Origin: CAVXEF01 sp963827315
GTDB taxonomy: Bacteria > Planctomycetota > Phycisphaerae > Sedimentisphaerales > Anaerobacaceae
DNA length: 64,000 nucleotides
Reading direction: 5' to 3'
NCBI GenBank assembly: GCA_963827315.1
Contig: CAWHAL010000003.1
Span: 1-64,000 of the forward strand
Shown here: positions 56,872-64,000 of the stretch, piece by piece
Position numbering within the stretch: position 1 is the stretch's first letter
Layout: each line of letters starts with the position of its first letter
Made by a program: the position numbers and the translations under genes
The notes under the pieces: model-generated
What the model was told of the DNA's origin: nothing
The model's database searches: none
Seen by the model: only the letters and a program-made list of their open reading frames with translations

Positions 56872-58826
56872 GCAAATTGCCGCGAAAGAGGGGACCTGCG
56901 AGGGGGCAATTGCAAACGCAAAAAACAGGAGCTTTTTCTGAGCACAAGAAAAACGGAAGGCAACTGGCGGTTATCGCCGCGGTAGTAATCCTGGCGGCAA
57001 TTCCATTTGCACTGGGAAAATACTTTGAGCTGAGCTATCCCGACCCATTCGACAGCGGTGCCAACGTTTATTCAGCAAAGCACGTTCTGGAAGGGGCAAG
57101 AGTAGGGATTGAGGAGAAACCAAGCGCTGCCTTAGGAACACTTCTGGTGAACATTCTTGGGGTCTGGCTCTTTGGTTTCAATGAAATCGGTCCGAAACTT
57201 ATCCAGGGGGTTTTACAGGCTGCGGCGCTGATTTTTATGTTTGTTGCGATGAGGAGGCTGTTCGGCACGCTCGCCGCGGCAGTCGGAGTGATAATCGCTT
57301 CTGTTTATCTTTCCTCGCCGTTGGTCGCCAAGTTTGGCAATGTAAAAGAGCAATATATGATAGCCTGTATGGTGATGGGGATAAGCTGTTTTATATTGCG
57401 GCAGTTAAAAGGCGGCTGGTGGTGGGCTTTTTTGGCGGGTGCCTTTGTTAGTTGGGCGCCCCTTTTTAAGGAGACGGGCTCATCTGCAATAGGAGCAATT
57501 GGGTTATTTGTTTTACTGCAGCCGATATTTCGGCACAGGACGTGGAAGCAGACGGGGATTGATATTGTATCGCTGCTGGCCGGTGCGGTGGCTGGGATGG
57601 CACCATTATATATCTGGATAATCCGGTGGGATGTGCAAGTGTCATTGCCGTATTCATTTGTGTGGCGGACTATCGGAGGACTTCTACCGAGGTATGAGGT
57701 ATCGCCGCAGGTGAGCACTTATGTCTCGTCACTGAGAGCGACGATTTCTTTTTCTGAGCAGTGGCCGAAGGTGCTGCGATATTACCTTGCCCTGTGCCTG
57801 CCGGTTTCACTGGCCGCCGGCTCAATCGTCGCAAGAATCGGGAAAATGATTCTCAATCTGTCAAAAAGGTCCCTGCCTGCACCTCTGAGGTGTGATTATG
57901 ACCGCTTCGTTCTGTTGCTTGCGGTCTGGTGGGCTTTTGATATGGCCTTTGTGTGGATAAGTCCGGCTTCGTATGAGCAGTATTATCTTCCGCTGACGGC
58001 CTCAGGCGCAATGACGGGTGGCTATCTTGTAGCTGTATATCGTGACAGACTCGCCGGGGCCGTATTCAAAGCCGGGTGGGTCGTTACAGGAATCATCGGC
58101 CTTGTGCTGATGGCGGTTATGTCCTGGCACATATTCTTTGGCCTGCCAAGAAGCCCATATTCAGGTATGAAATATTCTGAAAAGCGAAATGGCTACGTTC
58201 AGCGATGGAACGAAATTTGGCACCGCAGGCACGAGGGCTGGAAGGGTTCGTGGGAGGCCACGGGTGAGTATATACGCAACCATACACAGCCGACCGACAA
58301 AATTTATGTCTGGGGCTGGGTGCCTGGCATATACCTCTCGGCTCAGAGGTTCTGTCCTGCTCCTATCGCCTTTGAAAGCGAGATGCACGCAAGACCGCCG
58401 GAGCAGCTTGCCGAGGTAATCAGGGAACTGCTGACTGATTTTGAGAAAGAGATGCCAAAATACATAGTTGACAGCCGCAAACGGCACCTGCCTCTCAGCA
58501 GGCCCCAACTCGAGCTATGGCCTACAGTGCCGAAGGGCTTTATGGGAATACAGAAGCCGGCGCTGCTGCCGCCCGATAATAAGGAGTTAATCGCACAGTA
58601 TGACAAATTGTGGAGCGAGGTTCTGCGAAAGAATTTTGGCGAGGAAGAGGCGGCGAGATATGAGGTGCTCCGGCCGTTCAGAGAATTCGTTATGAAAAAC
58701 TACGAGCTTACAGAGCCACAGTTATATGTGATAACGGGGGACGGCCAAGTTCTTCACAGATTGTTCGGTGAGCATCGAGTATTCCAACTGAAGAAGTCAG
58801 CCACAATAGGGGAGCCGCATCAGTAG
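56868..58826 (+). CDS. multi-helix glycosyltransferase (GT39/GT83-like)
   Basis: A 652-residue integral membrane protein with about ten helices. After the first helix, an outer loop with SYPDPFDSGANVYSAKHVLEG holds the Asp/Glu pattern seen in ArnT/PMT-type GT-C enzymes. The last about 200 residues are soluble (GEYIRNHTQPTDKIYVWGW and beyond). It probably uses the lipid-linked sugar made by the adjacent GT2 on the outer face of the membrane. Confidence 0.75.
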   Translation: MSKLPRKRGPARGQLQTQKTGAFSEHKKNGRQLAVIAAVVILAAIPFALGKYFELSYPDPFDSGANVYSAKHVLEGARVGIEEKPSAALGTLLVNILGVWLFGFNEIGPKLIQGVLQAAALIFMFVAMRRLFGTLAAAVGVIIASVYLSSPLVAKFGNVKEQYMIACMVMGISCFILRQLKGGWWWAFLAGAFVSWAPLFKETGSSAIGAIGLFVLLQPIFRHRTWKQTGIDIVSLLAGAVAGMAPLYIWIIRWDVQVSLPYSFVWRTIGGLLPRYEVSPQVSTYVSSLRATISFSEQWPKVLRYYLALCLPVSLAAGSIVARIGKMILNLSKRSLPAPLRCDYDRFVLLLAVWWAFDMAFVWISPASYEQYYLPLTASGAMTGGYLVAVYRDRLAGAVFKAGWVVTGIIGLVLMAVMSWHIFFGLPRSPYSGMKYSEKRNGYVQRWNEIWHRRHEGWKGSWEATGEYIRNHTQPTDKIYVWGWVPGIYLSAQRFCPAPIAFESEMHARPPEQLAEVIRELLTDFEKEMPKYIVDSRKRHLPLSRPQLELWPTVPKGFMGIQKPALLPPDNKELIAQYDKLWSEVLRKNFGEEEAARYEVLRPFREFVMKNYELTEPQLYVITGDGQVLHRLFGEHRVFQLKKSATIGEPHQ

Positions 58827-59998
58827 TGTCAAAGCTGAAGATATTAATGCTCAACCACGAGTATCCGCCTATCGGAGGCGGAGGGGGTTATGCTGGCCAC
58901 AACATTCTGAGGCAATTTGCCGGTCGCAGCGACATAGAGCTTGACGTTGTTGTTTCCCGGCCACAGCGACCGACCGTAACAGAGAAATTGGCTGACAATA
59001 TAACTTTGTATCGAGTGGGTGTTCAGAAAAAAGCGTTGCAGTTCTGGACAAGGGGGGAAATGATACAGTGGATGGCCGAGGCCTACAGAATCCATAAAAA
59101 GCTTTTGCGGGAGAATCATTATGACCTTGCCCATGCATTCTTTGGCTTTCCAACCGCTGCGCTTACATGGCGTACCACTTCCAAATTGCCTTATATTGTT
59201 TCGCTTCGCGGCTCCGATGTTCCAGGTGTCAACGTCAGATTCTCATTGGACTATAAATTATTGGCCCCTGTTTTCAGACGTATATGGAGAAATGCGAGCG
59301 CACTGTATGCCTGCAGCGAAGGGCTGCGCCAGCGGGCACAAAAGTTTATGCCCGAAGCCGAGATACACGTGATACCAAACGGAGTCGAGCTGGACAGGTT
59401 CAGGCCGGTTGGTAATAGACAAAAAATCGAAGACCTGAAACTTCTTACGGTGGGTCGGCTTTCGGTAAGTAAACGAATAGAGATGTTAGTGTCGGCTGTG
59501 GAACTTATACGAAAACAATTTCCTGTCGCTACGCTGAAGATAGCAGGCGGAGGTGGGCTTGAGAATCGGCTTCGCCAGTTCATAAAAGATAAGGGTATGG
59601 AAGACTGCGTTACCGTACTGGGCATCATACCAGCAGAAGAGATGCCTGAATTATATCGTGAAAGCGATATTTTCATAAGTGCGAGCGTGCAGGAAGGGAT
59701 GAGCAACGCGATGTTAGAGGCGATGGCATCAGGCATACCGATTATTACCACCCGCTGCGAAGGCGTACAAGAGCTGATAGCTGACAACGGAATTGTAGTC
59801 GAGAAGGCTGATGCAGAATCGATTGCTGATGCCGTCAAAAGCCTTGCGAGGGATGAACGGGCGTATAATGCGATGTGTGTCGCGGCCAGGAAACGGGCGG
59901 AAAATTTCAGCTGGCAAAGAGTAGCCGAAGAATATTTGAAGCACTATCGAAACATCAAAAGCATACGCAGCTCTGGTGCCGCTGGCACTGATAAATAG
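58826..59998 (+). CDS. glycosyltransferase family 4
   Basis: A 390-residue GT-B enzyme starting at a GTG that overlaps the previous stop (TAGTG). Glycine-rich N-terminus PPIGGGGGYAGHNILR, central VIPNGVELDRFRPVGN and LLTVGRLSVSKRIEMLV, and the donor-site motif QEGMSNAMLEAMASGIPII are standard for GT4. Adds a sugar in the cytoplasm to the growing glycan. Substrate unknown. Confidence 0.9.
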   Translation: MSKLKILMLNHEYPPIGGGGGYAGHNILRQFAGRSDIELDVVVSRPQRPTVTEKLADNITLYRVGVQKKALQFWTRGEMIQWMAEAYRIHKKLLRENHYDLAHAFFGFPTAALTWRTTSKLPYIVSLRGSDVPGVNVRFSLDYKLLAPVFRRIWRNASALYACSEGLRQRAQKFMPEAEIHVIPNGVELDRFRPVGNRQKIEDLKLLTVGRLSVSKRIEMLVSAVELIRKQFPVATLKIAGGGGLENRLRQFIKDKGMEDCVTVLGIIPAEEMPELYRESDIFISASVQEGMSNAMLEAMASGIPIITTRCEGVQELIADNGIVVEKADAESIADAVKSLARDERAYNAMCVAARKRAENFSWQRVAEEYLKHYRNIKSIRSSGAAGTDK

Positions 59999-60010
59999 CG
60001 GGGTATCTCG

Positions 60011-60955
60011 ATGGGAAGATTTCTTTGCGTGACAATCGATACTGAACCCGATTGCGATATCCATTGGAAGCGGTCTGAGCCGTTGACCTTCGAGTCGGTT
60101 TTGTCCGGCATACCTGACATCCTGCGACCGCTATGGAATAAGTACGATATCAAGCCGGTGTATTTTGTTTCTCCGGAGGTTGTGCAAGATGACGATTGCT
60201 GCAAGGTCTTAAGGCAGGAGAACCGGCTTGGTGCTGAAATCGGTGCGCATTTGCACGGCGAATACATAGAGCCACAAAGAAAATACGAAAGCTTTGCGGG
60301 GACACTGAGCGACGAATTTCCGTGTTTTGCGTACAGCAGAGAGATTGAACTTGCCAAGATAAAGAACTTGACCGAACTGATTGCGAAAAAGGTGGGTGTT
60401 AAGCCGGTATCCTATCGGGCTGCGAGGTATGGAGCGGACCTCGATACGATAAAATCTCTGGAGGAGCTGGGTTACAAAATCGATAGTTCCATCACACCAG
60501 GCATAGACTGGTCAGACGAGGGTGGGCCGGACCATTCGCGGGCGCCAAAACAGCCATACTTTATTTCCGCGAAGGACTATTACTCGATGGGTGAGTCGGG
60601 CGTTCTGGAAGTGCCGATAACGATTTTGGGAAAGAGGTTTGTGTTTTTGCCCGACAGATGGGTTTATTACCGCTGGCTGAGGCCGACACATATGACTGCT
60701 TTCGAGATGAAGATGCTTGCCGGTGAATTTGTAAGAAGCTACACCGAACCGGTGCTGAATTTGATGTTTCATTCTATGGAGGTTGTGCCGGGCAGGACGC
60801 CTTTTGTGAGAACAAAGCTCGGCCAGAGGATGTATTTGAATCGGCTGGCGTCGATTTTGAAGTATCTGGCGAAGATGGGTTTCCAGAGCAAGACGCTGGC
60901 AGAGGTATATGAGGTAATTAGAGCCGGTGCACGGCTCGGCGGGTCGGAGCGATAA
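60011..60955 (+). CDS. polysaccharide deacetylase-family protein
   Basis: A 314-residue NodB-like protein: the TIDTEPDCD motif at about 8-16 and the metal-binding GAHLHGEY near residue 80 correspond to catalytic motifs 1 and 2; SYRAARYGAD near 138 is motif 3. No signal peptide, so it acts inside the cell or is a non-classical member. Such genes sit with AsnB homologues in exosortase-linked exopolysaccharide loci. Confidence 0.85.
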   Translation: MGRFLCVTIDTEPDCDIHWKRSEPLTFESVLSGIPDILRPLWNKYDIKPVYFVSPEVVQDDDCCKVLRQENRLGAEIGAHLHGEYIEPQRKYESFAGTLSDEFPCFAYSREIELAKIKNLTELIAKKVGVKPVSYRAARYGADLDTIKSLEELGYKIDSSITPGIDWSDEGGPDHSRAPKQPYFISAKDYYSMGESGVLEVPITILGKRFVFLPDRWVYYRWLRPTHMTAFEMKMLAGEFVRSYTEPVLNLMFHSMEVVPGRTPFVRTKLGQRMYLNRLASILKYLAKMGFQSKTLAEVYEVIRAGARLGGSER

Positions 60956-60958
60956 GCT

Positions 60959-62770
60959 ATGTGCGGTATAGCAGGGTTTAACTGGAAAGACCAGTCGCTT
61001 GTCGAGGCGATGGGTGAGACGATGCGCCACCGCGGCCCAGACGACCGGGGGTTTTACCTCGATGAGAATGTTTCGTTAGGACATACGCGGCTGGCGATTC
61101 TGGACCTGTCGCAGAAGGGTCACCAGCCGATGCACTTTGAAAACCTTGTCATTGTCTATAATGGCGAGGTGTACAACTTCAAGGAAATCAGGGACGAGCT
61201 TCAATCCTTCGGCTACAAGTTCAGTTCAGGCACAGACACTGAGGTGATTCTGTGCAGTTATCATCGCTGGGGGCCGTCGTGTGTCGAGAGGTTCAACGGG
61301 ATGTGGGCATTTTGCATCTACGACAAAGATAAGCAGACGTTGTTTTTGTCACGCGACAGGTTCGGTATAAAGCCGGTCTATTATTACTTTGACGGCCAGC
61401 GATTTATCTTCGCCTCGGAGCTGAAAGCAATCAGAAGACATACTATTGCGATTGAGACGGACGTGTCGGCGTCGAATTTCTTTTTCTACCAAAAGTATAT
61501 CGGCGGGGATTTGACCATTTACAAAAACTGCCGAAAATTGAAACCGTCCGAAAATCTTCTGTTCGACCTCAATACAAAGAAGCTCGTCATCTCAAAGTAC
61601 TACGATCTGGAAAGCGAGATAGCCAAGCGACACAGCATAACCGTAGACGAACGGCTGGAGATGGTGGATGAGATTCTCCAGGACGCGGTGCTCAAACGGC
61701 TGATAGCAGATGTGCCCGTCGGAAGCTTTCTATCGGGCGGGGTCGATTCGTCGCTAATATCCGCCATTATCAGCAGAAACAAGAAGGACTTTGACACCTT
61801 CTCCATTGGTTTCAGGGACGAATCTTATAGCGAGCTGGAGTTTTCCAAAGCCGCAGCCGAGCATATCGGGACGGCTCATCATTACGAATATATGGATGTT
61901 AACGAGGACATCATCGAACGGGTAATCGGCGAGATGGATGAGCCGTTTGGGGATTCCTCCGTTTTTCCGACATATCTTTTGTCGAAGATTACCCGACAGA
62001 AGGTTACGGTGTCGCTGTCAGGCGACGGAGGAGACGAGGTGTTCGGCGGCTACGACACCTACAGGGCATACAAATTAGCGAGGTACATACCCGCTCCGCT
62101 GGCAGCGTTGTCGCGGTATATTGTCAGTGCAATTCCGCCGTCGGACAAAAAAGTTACACTCGGCTTTAAGATGAAGAGGTTCGTGCGTGACTTCGATGCG
62201 GGTTGCAACAAGCGGCATTTGAACTGGATGGCGACCTTCGGCGAGGAAGCGAGAGAAAAGCTGTTGGGCAGTTGCTTTATACCCTGCGAACGGCTTATCA
62301 ATTGCAGCGGCGAGGACAGTCTGCTGTCGGTGCAGCTAAACGACATTCACAACTACCTCGCGGAAGATATACTCAAGAAGGTCGATCTCGCCTCGATGAT
62401 TGTTTCGCTGGAGGCGAGGGTGCCGTATCTGGACTATCGACTGGTTCCGCTGGTCTTGTCTCTTCCGGAAAAATACAAAATCAGATGCCTGACGACCAAA
62501 TGGCTTTTGAAAAAGATAGCTGGAAAGTATCTGCCACGCCGGATAGCACACAGGCCTAAAAGGGGCTTTACAGTGCCTGTGAGCAGTTGGATTAGAAATA
62601 GCACCCTAATCCGGGAGTTTCTGACCAGTCGCAGCTACTACAAGGGGGGACCATTGAATTATGAGTATGCGCAGCGGCTGTTCTATGAACACATCTGTCG
62701 ACGGCGCGACAATGCGAGGGAACTTTGGCTGATTTTTGTGTTTAATTACTGGATGTTCAAGAACCGCTAA
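60959..62770 (+). CDS. asnB: asparagine synthase, glutamine-hydrolysing
   Basis: A 603-residue AsnB. The start MCGIAGFNWK exposes the nucleophile Cys2; MRHRGPDDRG and NGEVYNFKEIRDEL complete the glutaminase domain. The synthetase domain has the PP-loop FLSGGVDSSLISAI (about 255) and SGDGGDEVFGGYDTY. It starts 3 bases after the deacetylase stop. In this setting it may amidate a sugar acid or aminosugar of the glycan rather than make free asparagine, as inferred for AsnB homologues in exopolysaccharide clusters. Confidence 0.93.
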   Translation: MCGIAGFNWKDQSLVEAMGETMRHRGPDDRGFYLDENVSLGHTRLAILDLSQKGHQPMHFENLVIVYNGEVYNFKEIRDELQSFGYKFSSGTDTEVILCSYHRWGPSCVERFNGMWAFCIYDKDKQTLFLSRDRFGIKPVYYYFDGQRFIFASELKAIRRHTIAIETDVSASNFFFYQKYIGGDLTIYKNCRKLKPSENLLFDLNTKKLVISKYYDLESEIAKRHSITVDERLEMVDEILQDAVLKRLIADVPVGSFLSGGVDSSLISAIISRNKKDFDTFSIGFRDESYSELEFSKAAAEHIGTAHHYEYMDVNEDIIERVIGEMDEPFGDSSVFPTYLLSKITRQKVTVSLSGDGGDEVFGGYDTYRAYKLARYIPAPLAALSRYIVSAIPPSDKKVTLGFKMKRFVRDFDAGCNKRHLNWMATFGEEAREKLLGSCFIPCERLINCSGEDSLLSVQLNDIHNYLAEDILKKVDLASMIVSLEARVPYLDYRLVPLVLSLPEKYKIRCLTTKWLLKKIAGKYLPRRIAHRPKRGFTVPVSSWIRNSTLIREFLTSRSYYKGGPLNYEYAQRLFYEHICRRRDNARELWLIFVFNYWMFKNR

Positions 62771-62831
62771 AGAGATGAAAAATCACAAGAGACATTCTAC
62801 GACGCTTGGATATGTTTGTTGAAGCAATAAG

Positions 62832-63713
62832 TCAATGTTTGCCTTTGAGGGTGAAAACCCATTTTCCTAACAGTTTATAGACTAAAACAGAATTATCCAG
62901 ACAGAAGTAAGCATATTGGGCAGCTAATGAGAAGGAATTATAACTAAATTTCATAGTCCCCCTAAAATAGTCCCACAAAAAGTTAAGTGGTGGGCGTTTT
63001 TTTACTTCTCTATATCGTAATTGTATCTGATGGAACAGGTCAGTAAGCTCATCCGCCGTTATATTTTCAAGTTTAATAGCCCCGGCACTCCAGCGGTCGT
63101 CATGAGATTTATCAAACTCCACCATATCGTACATTTTTGAGCCAGGTGTAGGTGTAGTGTAATGAAGGTCTATAAAATTAGGCCTTATCCTTTCCAGCAA
63201 TTTAACAGTGTCTAATATCGATTCTTTATCATCGCCTGGGGTTCCCATCATTAGTGATGCAGTCGTTAGAATATTGTTTTGCTCACAAATCTTAAAAGCT
63301 CTTTCTATCTGGGCGATAGTAAGCTGTTTGTCCATTACATTATCCAGGATACGCTGACAGCCTGATTCAACTCCAAATGACATGGTTCGACAATTTATTC
63401 TTTTTAGTCTTTCTGCCATTTCCGGCGTTAATGTATCCGCTTTGCCTTGGACCCCAATTATCAAATTGTAGTTCCTCTTTTCAATGCCGTCGCAAATTTC
63501 GTACAACCATTTTTTATTGATTGTCAGATTGTCATCGGTAAACAGCACAGTTTTGACTTTGTACTTTTTGACCAATTCATCAATTTCCTGTAGAATACTT
63601 TGAGGACTTCGGAAACGTACCTTCTTTCCAAAAATCTCTCTTAGCATTGGCTGACAAAACGTGCAATTAAACGGACAACCTCTGCTGGCGATAATAATGC
63701 CAACGGGCGGCAC
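62832..63713 (-). CDS. B12-binding radical SAM protein, radical SAM part (3' half of a frameshifted gene)
   Basis: About 294 residues. The radical SAM cluster motif CPFNCTFC lies near residue 13, followed by FTDDNLTINKKWL, SFGVESGCQRILDNV and MMGTPGDDKESI, as in the BchE/B12-radical SAM group. The frame continues in-phase upstream as RQIPLFPNVPPVG before a stop, which shows it was once joined to the frame at 63641-64000. No true start is visible. Restoring one base to the five-T run at 63744-63748 would fuse the halves. Confidence 0.8.
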   Translation of the reverse strand: MPPVGIIIASRGCPFNCTFCQPMLREIFGKKVRFRSPQSILQEIDELVKKYKVKTVLFTDDNLTINKKWLYEICDGIEKRNYNLIIGVQGKADTLTPEMAERLKRINCRTMSFGVESGCQRILDNVMDKQLTIAQIERAFKICEQNNILTTASLMMGTPGDDKESILDTVKLLERIRPNFIDLHYTTPTPGSKMYDMVEFDKSHDDRWSAGAIKLENITADELTDLFHQIQLRYREVKKRPPLNFLWDYFRGTMKFSYNSFSLAAQYAYFCLDNSVLVYKLLGKWVFTLKGKH

Positions 63714-64000
63714 GTTTGGGAAGAGCGGTATTTGACGAAAATATTTTTAATCGTTGGGAGCAATTCTCTATCTGGCAATGGGAGAGTGTTTAGGTCTACA
63801 GGCTCCTCTCTTTCAGTTTGTATAATCTGTCCATCCTGCTTAAAGACTATGCCCTTTACTTTCTTTAGTTCACCTTGGTTTTGCAGCGTGTTCAATAACG
63901 GTACAATGTTTTTTTCCGCCTCTCCTACAACCACGATGTCTACAAAGTCGTCTTTTATAACCTCCAAGGGTAGTGCGGTTGCGTGAGGACCACCGACAAT
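63641..64000 (-). CDS. B12-binding radical SAM protein, cobalamin-binding part (partial, frameshifted)
   Basis: The open frame enters from the right edge: IVGGPHATALPLEVIKDD, then DIVVVGEAEKNIVPLLNTL, INTERGENIC-free up to LPLPDRELLPTIKN. IVGGPHAT is typical of the B12-binding fold of these enzymes. After IKN at about 63745 the frame leaves the family sequence. A single missing base in a homopolymer run explains this: either a real mutation or a sequencing error. The 5' end lies beyond the window. Confidence 0.72.
   Translation of the reverse strand: MVGGPHATALPLEVIKDDFVDIVVVGEAEKNIVPLLNTLQNQGELKKVKGIVFKQDGQIIQTEREEPVDLNTLPLPDRELLPTIKNIFVKYRSSQTCRPLALLSPAEVVRLIARFVSQC

Overview
The window looks like a chromosomal stretch of an anaerobic, Gram-negative bacterium, most likely a planctomycete (Phycisphaerae-like). 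This is an inference from several signs: two PEP-CTERM proteins, lipoproteins with HEAT-like repeats, a sigma factor paired with a prepilin-like regulator ending in an H-x-GG-x-NVL-x-DG-type motif, a DUF1573 lipoprotein, a GTP-type PEP carboxykinase, and a CO dehydrogenase/acetyl-CoA synthase locus. No rRNA, phage, transposase or CRISPR array was seen.

Layout. 1-5.5 kb (minus strand): CO dehydrogenase/acetyl-CoA synthase operon, cooC - ferredoxin - FAD/NAD oxidoreductase - cooS - acsB (cut by the window edge). 5.8-13.3 kb: GroES-like protein, two PEP-CTERM proteins, a tandem pair of 63-nt foldable elements, an AlaC-type aminotransferase, a secreted beta-helix protein behind a multiplied translation-start region, and a HEAT-repeat lipoprotein. 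13.3-18.3 kb (minus): polyamine genes (pyruvoyl arginine decarboxylase, agmatinase, a deoxyhypusine-synthase-like remnant) and guaB-guaA. 18.4-21.6 kb: a repeat-rich islet of short unrecognised genes. 21.7-30.7 kb: pckG, a PQQ-type propeller protein, purH, metK and a DUF547 lipoprotein. 30.8-38.6 kb: a peptide ABC importer with two tandem membrane-anchored binding proteins. 38.7-43.1 kb: STAS and ACT proteins, an ECF sigma factor with its partner, tRNA-Leu and two ICMT-type methyltransferases. 43.2-48.9 kb (minus): an Rrf2 regulator driving cysE, nadA, metY, nifU and nifS, a coherent cysteine/Fe-S supply operon. 49.2-55.7 kb: a two-domain glycosyltransferase, a tiny secreted peptide, exonuclease III, tRNA-Gln and a DUF1573 lipoprotein. 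55.9-62.8 kb: a tightly packed surface-glycan operon (GT2, GT39-like, GT4, polysaccharide deacetylase, asparagine synthase). The right edge holds a frameshifted B12-binding radical SAM gene.

How the parts fit: the Wood-Ljungdahl carbonyl branch needs many Fe-S clusters, which the Rrf2-nifSU-cysE-nadA operon can help supply. The glycan operon and PEP-CTERM proteins fit an exosortase-linked extracellular matrix.

The most unusual feature is not a gene. It is a scattered family of heptanucleotide tandem arrays, at a dozen places, several beginning directly after a stop codon or filling an operon spacer exactly. They are joined by REP-like elements that have entered coding ends and signal-peptide regions, a helically phased A/T-tract block upstream of pckG, and a translation-initiation region copied about four times in tandem.
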